A stretch of 64,000 bases of DNA from Gigaspora rosea (GCA_003550325.1 QKWP01000030.1:168230-232229), one strand, 5' to 3'; counted from the stretch's first letter, positions 9,660 to 22,339 are shown. The notes: generated from the letters alone by a model not told the origin. Numbers and translations: made by a program.

Positions 9660-10600
9660 AAGTGACAAAAAGTTTTCTTGAGCAATACCTAATTTCTAGC
9701 CTTATTCTATATGAAAAAAATGTTCAGAAAAACATGGAAGACAAATGTAGAAACATATGTAAATATATATAAAAAATACGTAAAATGTACACTTTCCATA
9801 TTTTTGGACAGAAAAACACACTGTATTTTTTGTATTTTCTAAAACACAGAATGTTCTTTTTTGTGTTTCAAAATACAGTGCATTTTCCTGTTCAAAAACA
9901 CAAAAAGTGTACATTTTATATATTTTTTACATATTTTTACGTATGTTTTCGTGTTCAGCTTCCATGTTTTTTCAAAAATTTTTTCATAGGAATTCTAATT
10001 ACTAACCCAACATTAATAAACTTTAAAAATTTTGCCTCGTCACAACCTAGCACATACTTGTTTATAATAACTTTCTTGAATTATTTGTGAATGAAAATTT
10101 CTCATAGCAATAAAAATTGTGTTCTAAACAAATATTTCTAAATATTCCTTGTGAATTTTTGATCATCCCACTATTTCCAACCCTATTATATCACTTGCTT
10201 TCTAAAATATCAAGTTCTAATATGTAAAATTTATATCATTATTCCTTTTTCTTATTTAATATCTTTATACAATTTATTTTATTGTTTAAACATTAATGTA
10301 AATCTAATATGAAATAGAATTACTGGTCTAAGATATTAGAATTATGTCTCCAATATTAAACTATTGTTTACATATACAGTAGACAGTAAGCATTTAGTTG
10401 ATATAGTATGTTTTTCAAACATTGTTGTTATTGTGTATTGGAATTAGTTATTGTACATTAGAGATAAGAAGAACATTCAAATCTTATAATCCTATTATCT
10501 TAGAAATATAATTTTATCTCATAAATATTTACTCTCTTCTCACTACTTACTTGAAGTTGACAGTTATCGTTTCTTTTACTATCTATTTAAGGGTAGGAGT
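9660..10600. repeat. dispersed repeat, copy 1 (with MITE insertion)
   Basis: Closely related to 26440-27015: shared landmarks are CATTAATRAACTTTAAAAA, ATGAAAATTTCTCATAGCAA, GTGAATTTTTGATC and ACTTGAAGTTGACAGTTATC, in the same order and orientation. Copy 1 carries an extra block at 9709-9990 absent from copy 2. No coding capacity was recognised. Confidence 0.8.
9709..9990. mobile_element. ~280-bp palindromic MITE inserted in the dispersed repeat
   Basis: TATGAAAAAAATGTTCAG at the left and an inverted TTTTTTCATAGGA-type right end, with mirrored arms (GTACACTTTCCATA/AAAAGTGTACATTT). The other copy of the host repeat runs uninterrupted (TTATTCTAATCAC), showing the empty site; ATTCTA appears on both sides here as a probable target duplication. 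Open frames on both strands are mirror images and not genes. Confidence 0.8.
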
Positions 10601-12238
10601 ATGTCGATCATTTTTCATATGATTTTTGTGTCACTATTTTTCTTTTGAATATTAAAATATTTTATATGTAAACTGTTTTTAAAAATTAATTAAAATTTGT
10701 AGAATAGGTTTTTCTGATTCTAATGGTAGCAAAATCATCAAAATTGGGCAAATTTTTATTGAGATACATGTATTTAAAGGTTAGATATTATTTTATCATA
10801 TGATGATCATATGATATTTAATTAATAATCTTGTGTAACCCAGAAAATTTGGAGGCTCCTGGAAACTTTACAATATATACAAGTATATTTTTTTAAATAT
10901 TATATTTGTTAAAATTTTTACTACTATAAAGAACATAATCTAAACTATTTTCTACAAAAATTTGATAAAGATTAATTGTAATAGTAAAAAGTTTTATTAA
11001 TAGCACATTTCTATTTTTTGTAAAAATCACGTTGTGATACTAAGATCATATAAAAAATGAGTGACATACCCCCTACCCTTAATTCCACATATTCTAAAGG
11101 TAAATCCGTAATATAGTATTGTCGCGAAATGATGCTTACCTGCGCATTATGTATGTGCACGTTGTGAAAGTGGTGGACATCAGGTATATGGCTAAAACTC
11201 TCTAACAACACCACTATCTAACTTAATTAATATCCTTTACCTGTGCAAGACGTCTGAATCTTGAATTGGCTAGCAAAAAGAGTGTGGTTAATTTGGTCCA
11301 GGTCTCGAGGTTCTTTGGGTTTGCTGCAACGAAATGGGAGTCAATCATTAAGTGACTTATTGATATCACATGCGTGATCACGCGATTTGGACTTTGACAT
11401 GATTTCACTATTGCAAAACTTAGGTTTTTGAGATTCCTGCTTTTTTGATACTCCTAGAAGTTCCCAAAATTTGACTACTTTTTTGATACTAACTCTACGT
11501 GATGATTGACACAACAAATAGCAATTTGACATAACGTAAAACAATCTTGAAAATTCAAAACAAAACAAATATTTGGTTTAGTCAAAAATTGCGTTATTCA
11601 AAAATCCCAAGTAACTACCTTTATGAGAATTTTTTTAAAAAATTGATGCTAATGTAGTAAGTACTAACTTAAATAACTAATTTCAATTATGCTGTAAGTT
11701 TTTTTAAAAAGCGTGGATACTTAATGATATACTGTATTTAAAACATTTATTACGTGGATTTGTTTTTTTCTAAATTTTTTTTTCATTTTAAAAAAGCGTT
11801 ACTTGTAAAATAGATCTGTTCGTTTTTTTAAGAAAAAAAGTCATTTTAAAAAAATATATATAATCTTTGTTAAAACCTGCACAACCAGGTCGAAAATAAA
11901 AAGTTTAATTAAAAACAGTAAATTTTATTCATGGACCATGCAATCAAGTTATTTATTAAACCTATGTGGGCTGTTCTTTATAATTATTTGATCCTTTTTA
12001 ATAGGTTATTGTTATTAGCTATTAGGTAATTAGAGTTAAAGTTAGTGCAATTTTAATAAAGCTTGCTGGTAATGGTAATCTGATGTAATATCAGTATCAA
12101 AAAAGTATAATTTTTGAGGTACATATAGAAGTATCAAAAAGTAAGTTCAGGAGTTTCAAAAACATAAGTTTTGCAACTAAGATTTTGGCTTAAGCTATAT
12201 ACTGTCTGATAGATATTAATAGCACTGTCCGAGCCCGG
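10601..12238. other. intergenic; conserved segment at 11095-11170
   Basis: No supported gene. The stretch CGTAATATAGTATTGTCGCG plus AAATGATGCTTACCTGCGC (11107-11146) recurs at 27048-27085, so the dispersed repeat continues here after a ~490-bp segment missing from the other copy. Short minus-strand frames at 11011-11568 have splice-like ends, but the gap between them is only 23 bp and no family is recognised. Confidence 0.5.
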
Positions 12239-12661
12239 TGTTATGCTCATTTTTTATTTTTAGTTAGTCTATAGTTTTCATTATATATATTTCTTATTTT
12301 GGCGTAGTTGTGGCTTGGTGGGTGATCGAATCTCCAGACTGGGGATCAAATCTCCCAATGGGAGATCAAATCCCCAATCGGGTAATCGAGTCTCTAATCG
12401 GAAGATCAAATCTTCATGCAAATATAAAATATATAAGCATGTAGTTTCAGCTCATAAGGAAAAAAGATAGTGAACAAGTAGATAATGATTGTATATAGTT
12501 TTAGTATTATTGTGATATCCTGATGTATTGTTTATATTAATAAAGAGAACTCTTATACCCGTCATTATGTGTGTAAGTTTATTGTTTTAAACTATTTACA
12601 TTTGTTTACGATCAAACTAAACTGGCACAATTTCATCAAGCTCTGCCAACCAATCGTAACA
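12239..12661 (+). repeat. 5' LTR of the fossil element
   Basis: Starts TGTTATGCTC and ends CGTAACA. It contains a short tandem run of GGGAGATCAAATCTCC-like units at about 12327-12415. Paired with 15148-15573. Confidence 0.9.
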
Positions 12662-15147
12662 TTTGGTATCACTTGTGTGGATTGATCATTTTAAACCCAC
12701 ACTTCTTATTATAAAAATAATAATTTAGTTAAAATAATATACTAAATTCGAAGTGTAATTACGAACACTTTAATCAACTTTTCCAAGCCGTAGTAAATGT
12801 TTTAACACATCCCCAAGAACCTCAAGTAGAAATAGATTTAGTAAAAATCCCAACTTTTGTAGGTAGTAACCAGGACCCGATAAAATGGTTGGATTTAATT
12901 AATTGGGCCTTTGAGACAAACAATATTTTAGGGATAAGAAGGCTCATAGTAGCAGGTACCCATTTGTCTGGTTTGGCTGCTCTGTAGTGGGAAGAACAAA
13001 GAAAGGAATTCATTATTGGGATGATAATGTTTCATGAGACCAAAGCTTCGTACATCAGTTTCTTTTGGATTTTTGTACCTCGGCATTGATAGCTCATTGG
13101 AATTTGGAGTTGTTAAATTGTCATCAAGGCCCTAAAGAAACAGTGGAGCAGTACTCCTTGAATGTGACCGTGCTATTTCACAGATTTGAGAGGGTTAGAA
13201 ATTCGTATCCTGAAGTAGTAAAGGCCCAGATGTTCATGAAAGGTCTCCGTCCCGATTTATCGTTGTTCATCCAACAATTCATTCCAAGTACCCTTCAAGA
13301 AGCCATAAAAAGGACCAGATATGTGAATTAATATTTGCGCGCAACCTGGCTTTGTGTGGTCCTGCTGCAGCTCATAATACAGCATCGAACATGGTGGTAG
13401 CCCTTTCACAGTTGCCTCAAATAGTGCCTCCTCCGACACCATGAATAGCAAACCCCATGTCTGTATTAATAAGAAACCCGATGGAACAAATGGTTCCTTT
13501 AAAACAAAAGGTTGCCTTTGCTGTGACAAGTGATGCCAGCAATTAGAATAATTGTCCTCGTTCCCTTTCTATCAAAAACTGTCAGAGAAAAGTCAAATAC
13601 TCTTTGAATAAGACCAGGCCCCAAAACAAAAGGGATTATCATGAAAATAAGAATCAAAAAGAGAAAGAAGAAGAAACAAAGCCTGTTGATTTTTCAACAA
13701 TAGTAGCCTGAACAATAAAGTTAAGAAGACGACCTTGATAAAGAATTGCAAAAACAAGATTTTGAAGAACTTAAAAGTGATAAACATAGAGTCCCAAGTG
13801 ATAGGGCGTATGACCAGCGAAACTATAGTAATAACGATAAAGAGAAACATAAAACGGATACACCTGGTAAATATGAAATGACGAACAACTCAGAGGATTC
13901 ATTAGGGGACATCTGAAGCCTTTTTAACCTTGAACAAGATTAGCGAAACGGATCAGAATTAAAAAGGGCAGGAATGAAATGTCGAATAATAATGAACCAA
14001 CCCCTACCTTCCCTGGAAGTTTCTATTGTTACAAGAACAAATTTGGTATTGAAAAGAAAGGACGTAATGCACCCAATATCCATCAAAAATCCAAAAGAAA
14101 AGACCACGAAAATGGAACACATGACCTTATCCAATAGTATCAAAATGGAATAAAGGATGGAAAACGCCTGGCAAGTACCCGATAAACAAAGTGAAGATAG
14201 GTCGTGTTGAAGGAATAAACAATCTTGGTAACTCTTACCAAAATGAGCTCAGAAATGAAAAGTATGAACCAAGGCTTTCGCAGGTTACCAAAAACCTGAA
14301 AAACGTTGTTATGAAATGAAATAGAGAACAAAAAGGATATATATCACGTGCCTGTAATCAGTGACCAAGGAGAATCTGAAGCCTATATTAATCGAGAGAA
14401 AATACTACCAGTTCAATTCTATAAAGATGAAAGGAATATTAAAGGTTGCAATAAAAGGTCATCGAACGAAATCGAAGTTAGAAAAAAAGAACCCACCGAA
14501 GGTCATAAGCGGCATGTAATGCATGGGTGATGAAAATCAAATCATTCAAGACCCAAATCAAAGCTCCTGAAGATAGAAAACAAAAGGGTAGTATAAATAA
14601 AGAAGATCTCAACAACGCGTAGGTCATGGGTGCTGAGAGTTAAAAATCATATGAATTCAAAGTTAGTAGAATGTATAAAGAAGGCACAGACAAATTGTGC
14701 AAGGGTAGAAATTCCAATATGAACTCGAAGTCCAAGTTCAATAGTGAAGCTATAGAAAAATTGGTGCAGTAGAGAGAATTTTGGATGACATAGAGGAATC
14801 AGACACAAAAAATTGGATTAGTAAAGATAAAGTCGTAAAACTAACACGGCATAAAGAAAGAAAAGGAAAATTCGTACCAAGGAAAGTTCAGAGTGGCCAC
14901 GTGATTTATGAATTTAGGACCTCTGGTGTCGATAGTGGAGAAATGATGTTTTTAGTTGAAAGGCTATTAATCCACAACAATTTGGGTATCGTGGAAAAAG
15001 GTTGGACATAAGAAAATCATATGAATATAACCCAAAAAAAAAAACCCCCCCTTTTGAAATAATTAGAGACACCTCCAAGGTACCCTGTAGGATTGTCAAG
15101 ATTGGGAGAACGATTCGACGGAGCTCATCTTCTCAAGCGAGGGATGA

Positions 15148-15573
15148 TGTTATGATCATTTTTTTATTTTTAGTTAGTTTATATTTTTTCGTTATATATA
15201 TTTCTTAATTTGGCGTAGTTGTGGCTTGGTGGTTGACCGAATCTCCAGACTGGGGATCAAATCTCCCAACGGGAGATCAAATCTCCAATCGGGAGATCGA
15301 GTCTCCAATCGGGAGATCGAATCTCCCATACGAATATAAAATATATAAGCATGTAGTTTCAGCTCACGGGGAAAAAGGATGGTGAACAAGTAGTTAACGA
15401 TTGTATATAGTTTTAGTATTATTGTGATATTCCGATGTATTGTTTATATTAATAAAGAGAACCCTTATACCCGTCATTATGTGTGTTAGTTTATTGTTTT
15501 AAACCATTTACATTTGTTCACGATCAAATTAAACCGGCACAATTTCATCAAGCTCTCCCAACCGATCGTAACA
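15148..15573 (+). repeat. 3' LTR of the fossil element
   Basis: Starts TGTTATGATC and ends CGTAACA, with the same GGGAGATC-type tandem units. Preceded by a purine-rich stretch (AAGCGAGGGATGA). Confidence 0.9.
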
Positions 15574-15612
15574 CCGGTCCGGTCCGGTCCGAGTCCGGGT
15601 CCGGTCCGAATA
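15574..15612. repeat. GGTCC microsatellite
   Basis: Imperfect CCGGTCCGGTCC repeats sit directly beyond the 3' LTR. The sequence just before the 5' LTR (CTGTCCGAGCCCGG) is similar, so the LTR element probably landed in such a tract. Confidence 0.8.
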
Positions 15613-15893
15613 ACAACACTGCACTACGGTATTCCAGAAATTATAAAATAACTGTAATCCATCGAACCAATGCTTTACTCGGGTAAATGATGGACTTTTA
15701 TGAACCATTACGTGAGGCACAAAAGTGATCAATGGTTCACCGTATGCAACTAGGCGAACCAACTTTTGAAATCTTACCTGAAAGGCTAAAATGAAATATG
15801 TTTTATGATATTTGGCTTATGCAAAATTTCACAATGCTGGGTATGTTTATGCTGAATTTCATGTTCGTCTATTCCTCTTTTGGTTTCAGTGAA
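15613..15893. other. intergenic, nothing recognised
   Basis: No gene or delimited repeat seen in this short stretch. Confidence 0.5.
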
Positions 15894-15896
15894 TAA

Positions 15897-16004
15897 GGCC
15901 ACGCAAAGTTAACTTTTCGTTTTGCATAACCTGGGGTTTCAAAATTCCGGTCGGCGGGTCGGATTTTTATTTTTATTTTTTTTTTAAATTAACTTTGCTT
16001 GGCC
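15897..16004. mobile_element. 108-bp Harbinger-type MITE (family A, short copy)
   Basis: Starts GGCCACGCAAAGTTAAC and ends with the inverted TTAACTTTGCTTGGCC. Flanked by TAA on both sides (15894-15896, 16005-16007), the 3-bp TAA/TTA target typical of PIF/Harbinger elements. Confidence 0.75.
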
Positions 16005-16029
16005 TAAATTCATTTATGTTCACATCTAA

Positions 16030-16508
16030 GGTCACGCAAAGTTAATTCTTCGGTTTGCATAAGGGCCATGACATTTATTACGTAATATCCATTTACTATA
16101 GAGGCTTACCCCCCACCCCAATGTAAGACCAATCAAAATGTCCAATTTTGTTACACAAAAAAATATATTTATCCCATATTTGGTTATAATTATGGTTAAA
16201 TAATTCTTGATTTTGATTGGCTAGTAGTCTATTTTGTGTAACGTAAGATTTTGTCTAACCCCCCCACCCCCAAAAATATTATGTAATAAATGTCATTGCC
16301 CTAACATGGAATCAGAAATTTTTTTTTTTGATTGGATCTATTGGGTAATTCCGGAAAATTAAGGTCATTAGTGGGTGACACCGGAGAAAATATTAAATGG
16401 CAAAAATGGAATAATTGGCATAATATGAATTTTAAAAAAAAAAAAATTTTTTTTTGGAAAAATTGTGTCGGCAGGTTATGCAAAACGAAAAATTAACTTT
16501 GCGTGGCC
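16030..16508. mobile_element. Harbinger-type MITE (family A) carrying a nested MITE
   Basis: Starts GGTCACGCAAAGTTAA and ends TTAACTTTGCGTGGCC, with TAA at 16027-16029 and 16509-16511. A family B MITE is inserted at 16063-16301. The unnested element would be about 240 bp. Confidence 0.75.
16063..16301. mobile_element. 239-bp Harbinger-type MITE (family B, copy 1)
   Basis: GGGCCATGACATTTATTACG at the left; inverted AATAAATGTCATTGCCC at the right; TAA at 16060-16062 and 16302-16304. Internal G- and C-runs (CCCCCCACCCC, CCCCCCCACCCCC). Confidence 0.85.
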
Positions 16509-16551
16509 TAATATATTGCAACTAAGTAATCAAAACTATTTCAGCAAATTA

Positions 16552-16788
16552 GGGCAATAACATTTATTACATAATATTTTTGGGGGTGGGGGGTTAGACA
16601 AAATTTTATGTTACACAAATAGACTACTAGCCAATCAAAATCAAGAATTATTTAACCATAATTATAACAAAATATGGGATAAATATATTTTTTTGTGCAA
16701 CAAAATTGGACATTTTGATTGGTCTTACATGGGGGTGGGGGGTAAGCCTCTATAGTAAATAGATATTACGTAATAAATGTCATGGCCC
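16552..16788. mobile_element. 237-bp Harbinger-type MITE (family B, copy 2)
   Basis: Same family as 16063-16301 in opposite orientation, flanked by TTA at 16549-16551 and 16789-16791. The two copies together form a long inverted repeat. Confidence 0.85.
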
Positions 16789-17004
16789 TTATAGAATTTG
16801 GTATATTGCAGATTTTTGTGTTACACAAATATTAATTTTCGATAAAATACATTATTATTAAGCGAATATTCTAAATGTCTAAACTCATTATTGAGACCTT
16901 GAAACTTTCACAAGTAGCTTATAAAATGTTTAAAAATAAAGCTATGTTTTAAGATCCTCTATTAACATGTAATTTTTGGGGTTTGTCATGCAGAGCATTC
17001 TAAA

Positions 17005-17016
17005 TCTCATCAATTA
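17005..17016 (+). repeat. left target-site duplication of the LINE
   Basis: TCTCATCAATTA here is repeated exactly at 22337-22348 after the poly(A) run; AAA precedes both copies. It defines the 5' end of the LINE at about 17017. Confidence 0.85.
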
Positions 17017-17197
17017 AAGGATCTTCAAGCACTCTTCCCTTTTCCGAGGTTGGGTGCTTCAGATTAAGCAGATATCATAAAACCGAAAAGAAGAGAAAAG
17101 AATTTTAACACAACAACAAGGGCTGAGGCCCTTGGCCTGAGGCCCTTGGCCTGAAGAAACGTAAAAGAATAGAGAATGATTATCTAACAAAGGCTAA

Positions 17198-18886
17198 AAA
17201 AAAATAGCAAAATTGCAAGAATCAAGAGCCGAAACTCTTGTTGGAGAGGATGAAAACTCTCTAACACAATCAAATATGTTGGTTTCTAATTTACAAGCTG
17301 GAACGTCTCTAGGACATCCAAATTCTGTCCTAATTGATGAAATTAATGAAAAACAGGCAGATGGAATAGAGGAAGTAACAAGGACGCAATATGAAGAATC
17401 TTCAAACCCAACGGCAAACAGCAACAAAGAATCGGAAAATTCATTGGCTAACACAAATGAAACATAGATGAGTAAGGAGAACGGACCAGTGGTCATGGAT
17501 CACCAAAATCGAATACAATCTCAATTAGTACAAGTGCAGACATCAGGCACAAACATATTGCATATGGAAACATATGATAGTATGACAAATTTGGAAACTC
17601 ATTGTACAAGCCTCCCTAACTCAAGTTACCTAAAACAGTCAACAATGGAAATCGATTCGAATACAAACAAAGAATTTTCCCATAGAGATTCGGGTGAAAA
17701 CAACCACAAAAGATCTTTTGCTAGCTTATTTACCAAATTAACTAGAGGCCCATCAACATATTCTACATATTCAGTTTGTAACTAGATTACAACCAAAAAT
17801 AGCAGAGCTGCAATTTTTGAAATTCGTACTCTTATTAACCTGTCTATGAACAAAATTGCAGTAGTCTTAAATAAATGTATTGGTAATGATATTATTGGAA
17901 TAAAGCCACATTTTACAAAAGGAGTTAGAACACATTTAGAAATTATTTTCAAATCTAGGGAAGATGTACAGAAATACTGTGCAAACGGTATCAATATGTT
18001 TAATCAAACCTTTTTAGGTTATATCCCAACCAATAGCAGAAATTCTTACCTATCAATTAAGCTTAAAAATGTCCCAATTGATTTTCAAGATGATATCACA
18101 AAAGAAATTCGTGAAACATTTGATCACGTGGGCAAAATCTCATCAATTAAACCTCTTGTCTTTGAAGGTACTTCAATTATAAGTAATCAATGGGTAGTAA
18201 TATTTGATATTACTGATGACCCAGATATAAATAAACGTATACCAAGATTCATAACAATAATGGATCAAAAAGTCACTACTGAATGGCGAGAAGCACCTAA
18301 GCTCTGCTTCTTTTGTGATGCTGAGGGACATATAAAAAGGGAATGTCAGCAATACAAAGAAGCACAGAAACTTAAAGCAGAATATAGAAAATATAAGAAT
18401 AATAAAATAGCACTTTCTGAAAGTTCTGCATTCTATAATTCAACAGATTTAAGTAATAATACTTTCATAAATTCTGAACAAACTGTAGAAAATAACTGCA
18501 CAAATATTCAAGATCATCTCAGTCAAGAGGAAATTGTTGTAACTCAAGTACAGCAAAATAATTCAATATTAACTAGTAATCAACAAGAAGAATCTTCTGA
18601 TCTAGACGATATTGAAATTGATACTCATATGGAAGATCTTGAAACTCTACTTCAAGAGGAAAAAGATCAAGAAGTTTCAATTCAGGATAGCAATAAAGTA
18701 GCAAATAAAAATATAGATAACACTCAACAAGATACAGAATTTACATTAGTGAGTAATGTTAAAAAAAAGAAAAAAAAAGTAAAAGTAACAATAATACTGT
18801 TCGTAGTAACAATCGTTCTGTTCCATACACAAGTCGAAATACAGTACAAAGTCAAAGCCCAGCTAAACAATAGTATTTATATTTAA
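17198..18886 (+). pseudogene. LINE ORF1 (gag-like, CCHC zinc knuckle), two in-frame stops
   Basis: One reading frame runs from about 17198 (first Met 17276) to 18886, interrupted by TAG at 17465-17467 and 17783-17785. The C-terminal part after the second stop is open for over 1 kb. It has a gag-like domain and a C-X2-C-X4-H-X4-C knuckle (LCFFCDAEGHIKREC, 18302-18349). A polar Gln/Asn/Glu tail ends in a Lys run. ORF1 proteins of this type bind LINE RNA. ORF2 starts 5 bp after its stop, in a different frame. Confidence 0.85.
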
Positions 18887-18890
18887 CTAT

Positions 18891-21462
18891 ATGAATAATC
18901 AAAAAATTAAAATTGCAACCCTTAATGTAAAGGGACTTAATGACTTATCAAAAAGACAAAAAACATTTACCTTATTAAAATCTTATAAATTTGATATTAT
19001 ACTTCTTCAAGAAACTAATCTTACAAATACAAAAACACGTGACTTTATTAAACAACAATAGAGTTATAACTCTATATGGACAGATAAAATAGCAATATTA
19101 GCAGGAAATAAATATATAAAATTCACCAACTCTAAGGCAATACAAGAAGGAAGAATACTTACAGCTCAATGTAAAATCAAACAAAGAATGTTTAATATAA
19201 CAAATATTTATGCTCCACCCCGTATGCAAGAAAGATTATGTTTTTTTAACAACTGGTCACCAATAATTAAATCTAATTCAATAAATATAATAGCTGGAGA
19301 TTTTAATACAAATTTAAGTACTACATTAGATAGAATTAGCAATACACAACCACTTAATGACCCTTCACATCAAATTCTAAATTTAAAGCTAAAAAACTTT
19401 ATTGATATGGCTACTCATATAGAAGTACATCCCTTTTTTACTTTTCATCAAAATGTTCGAAATAGAAATATAATAGCAACTAAACTTGACTATATTTTTA
19501 TACATGAAGATTATATAAATGCTTGTCAATCAATTACTACAAAATGTGGTAATTCAGATCATCAAATAGTAGAAGGCATACTAGACTTTAGTAATAATAC
19601 TTCATCACCTTCCATATGGAAATATAATAGAAGACAAATGTCAAATCAATTTATCAAAGCTGAAATTATAGCAGAATTAAAAGAAACAAAAGAGGAGTAC
19701 TAGTACTTATATAAAATGAGAATTCAATCATATTTCGAGCTTTCTGACTACCCAAAGCTCCAGAAACACAAATAGACAAACTTAATCAACTAATAAATAA
19801 TATAAACTCCAAATTAGCAGCTAACCCACATCTTAATGATCTTTATATTTTGAAAAAACAACTTACTACACAACTTCAGCAGGAACTAGAATTTCTTGCA
19901 GAAAAATGGTATATTAGATCAAAAACTCGTTGGGTAGAAAGTGGTGAAAAATCTACAAAATATTTTTTTTCTAAATATAAACAAAATCATTTATACTCTG
20001 CCACATCTAAAATTCAATTACCACATGCACCACAAGAAAACAATCCAAGTATAGTTCTTCAACACATTCAAAAAACTTACAAAGAAATATATCAAAAAGA
20101 GGAAATTGATCTAAACACAGCTATTCTCTTAACATCTGATCTTAAACAAGTTTAATCAAGCCAAAATATACTACTAACAAAACAAATAACAGAAGAAGAA
20201 GTGTTAGAAGTCATTCAACAGTTACCAAATTATAAAACACCTGGTGCAGATGGACTTACATATGAGTTCTATAAAGATACTGCAGAAATTATAACTCCTG
20301 TCCTGACCAAAATCTTCAACAAAGTGCTTAAAATTGGAGAACTTCCTACTTCCTGGTGCAAAAATCTTATTATACTTATACCTAAAAAATCAGATAACTT
20401 AGAAAATGTAAATAACTGGAGACCAATATCCTTGGTAAATAGTGATGCCAAAATCTTTTGAAGATTTTGGCTAACTGTTTAAATCCAATTTGTCATGAAA
20501 TAATTGGTTCACACCAACAAGGCTTTATCGCAGGAAGATCCATGCATTTGATATAATTACTACAATAAGAAATATTACAAACCAGAATATGTCTAACTGG
20601 TTAATGTTTCTAGATCAACAGAAAGCTTTTGATCGAGTAAACCAAAATGGGCTTCTCTTCCAATTTTATATCAGTAATTGCAAATCTTTTTAATAAACAA
20701 CATGCACATATTATAGATAATGGAATGCTCTCAGAACCTTTTGATATGAATAGAGGTGTACGTCAAGGAGATCCTCTTTCACCTTTGCTATATGTTTTAG
20801 CATTTGAACCTTTTTTACAGAAACTTACCAATAAAATTTAGGCCATTACTATACAAAATAATTCATTTAGAGCAGCAGCTTATGCTGATGATCTTACTAT
20901 AGGGCTAGGATCAAATATAGATTGGACTACTTTTAATGAAATTCTAGCTTTATATGAAAAAGCCTCAAATGCAAAAGTAAATAAAAATAAATCTATTCTT
21001 GCTCTACTTACAGAAAAAGCAAAAAATACACAACTTTCTGGCATGGAAAACTTTAAAATTCTTAAGCAAAATGAAACAGTTACAATACTTGGGTACACTG
21101 TAAATAACAAAGGATATGCTCCAAATTCTCTTTGGTCTAATACTATTCAGAGATTAAAGCAAATTGCAGACAACATAAATAGCTGTAATTTATCACTCAA
21201 AGGCCGCATCCTTATTGTTAATACATTAATTATATCACGTATCTGGTACATGGCTACTCTTTTGCCTCCTTCTAGTAAGCAAATTGTAAAGCTTAACAAA
21301 ATCATAATGAAAAGTATTAAATGTGATACAAATATATTACCATGATATTCTATATTTCAGCAATCATACTCCACCTTTGGCTTACAAGCTCCTGTACTCT
21401 CAGACATCTTAATAGCTCGTAAAGTTAATATATGGATTAAACTTTTAACTGGAAATTTTTTA
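18891..21462 (+). pseudogene. LINE ORF2 (endonuclease + reverse transcriptase), multiply broken, 3' end in gap
   Basis: Starts at ATG 18891 (IKIATLNVKGLND). The endonuclease is seen from LLQETN and YAPPRMQERL to GDFNTNL and KLDYIF...SDHQIV (to about 19590). Reverse transcriptase signatures follow: NYKTPGADGLTYEFYK (20228), PKKSD..NNWRPISL (20384), FIAGRSM, FLDQQKAFDRVN (20611), RGVRQGDPLSPLLYVL (20752), AYADDL (20879), then the thumb. Breaks: TAG 19059-19061, TAG 19701-19703, a frame change near 19740, TAA 20153-20155, frame changes near 20458, 20544 and 20630, TAG 20839-20841, and TGA 21343-21345. The product would make and integrate LINE cDNA at nicked chromosomal sites. Confidence 0.88.
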
Positions 21463-22304
21463 NNNNNNNNNNNNNNNNNNNNNNNNNNNNNNNNNNNNNN
21501 NNNNNNNNNNNNNNNNNNNNNNNNNNNNNNNNNNNNNNNNNNNNNNNNNNNNNNNNNNNNNNNNNNNNNNNNNNNNNNNNNNNNNNNNNNNNNNNNNNNN
21601 NNNNNNNNNNNNNNNNNNNNNNNNNNNNNNNNNNNNNNNNNNNNNNNNNNNNNNNNNNNNNNNNNNNNNNNNNNNNNNNNNNNNNNNNNNNNNNNNNNNN
21701 NNNNNNNNNNNNNNNNNNNNNNNNNNNNNNNNNNNNNNNNNNNNNNNNNNNNNNNNNNNNNNNNNNNNNNNNNNNNNNNNNNNNNNNNNNNNNNNNNNNN
21801 NNNNNNNNNNNNNNNNNNNNNNNNNNNNNNNNNNNNNNNNNNNNNNNNNNNNNNNNNNNNNNNNNNNNNNNNNNNNNNNNNNNNNNNNNNNNNNNNNNNN
21901 NNNNNNNNNNNNNNNNNNNNNNNNNNNNNNNNNNNNNNNNNNNNNNNNNNNNNNNNNNNNNNNNNNNNNNNNNNNNNNNNNNNNNNNNNNNNNNNNNNNN
22001 NNNNNNNNNNNNNNNNNNNNNNNNNNNNNNNNNNNNNNNNNNNNNNNNNNNNNNNNNNNNNNNNNNNNNNNNNNNNNNNNNNNNNNNNNNNNNNNNNNNN
22101 NNNNNNNNNNNNNNNNNNNNNNNNNNNNNNNNNNNNNNNNNNNNNNNNNNNNNNNNNNNNNNNNNNNNNNNNNNNNNNNNNNNNNNNNNNNNNNNNNNNN
22201 NNNNNNNNNNNNNNNNNNNNNNNNNNNNNNNNNNNNNNNNNNNNNNNNNNNNNNNNNNNNNNNNNNNNNNNNNNNNNNNNNNNNNNNNNNNNNNNNNNNN
22301 NNNN
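21463..22304. other. assembly gap (842 N)
   Basis: A run of N between ORF2 and the poly(A) tail. Open frames reported across it have no content. Confidence 1.

Positions 22305-22339
<35 letters not shown>

Larger units (their letters stand above)
12239..15573 (+). mobile_element. fossil LTR retrotransposon, Ty3/gypsy-like, broken
   Basis: Two LTRs of about 423 and 426 bp (12239-12661, 15148-15573), each TG...CA, bound a ~2.5-kb interior. The 5' LTR is followed by TTTGGTATCA, resembling an initiator-Met tRNA primer site. A gag-like region is visible around 12810-13520; no reverse transcriptase, integrase or envelope is recognised. CCGG lies on both outer sides as a probable short target duplication. 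The gag-like part is broken several times. With clearly but mildly diverged LTRs, it looks like a moderately old, non-autonomous copy. Confidence 0.85.
17017..22336 (+). mobile_element. full-length LINE with poly(A) tail, decayed ORFs, 842-base gap
   Basis: The non-LTR retrotransposon has a 5' leader with a GC-richer tandem CTGAGGCCCTTGGC (17126-17155), an ORF1 with a zinc knuckle, an ORF2 with AP-like endonuclease and reverse transcriptase, and a 32-A tail. An exact 12-bp target duplication (TCTCATCAATTA) flanks it, so the 5' end is probably complete. N's at 21463-22304 hide the end of ORF2 and the 3' UTR. ORF1 has two in-frame stops and ORF2 has several stops and frameshifts, so this copy is inactive as assembled. 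Confidence 0.9.

Noticed and set aside
9702-10090. Two overlapping frames on opposite strands with similar peptides
   Set aside because: Mirror images produced by the palindromic MITE at 9709-9990.
11011-11568. Minus-strand frames that might form a spliced gene
   Set aside because: The apparent intron between two of them would be only 23 bp, no family is recognised, and part lies in a dispersed repeat.
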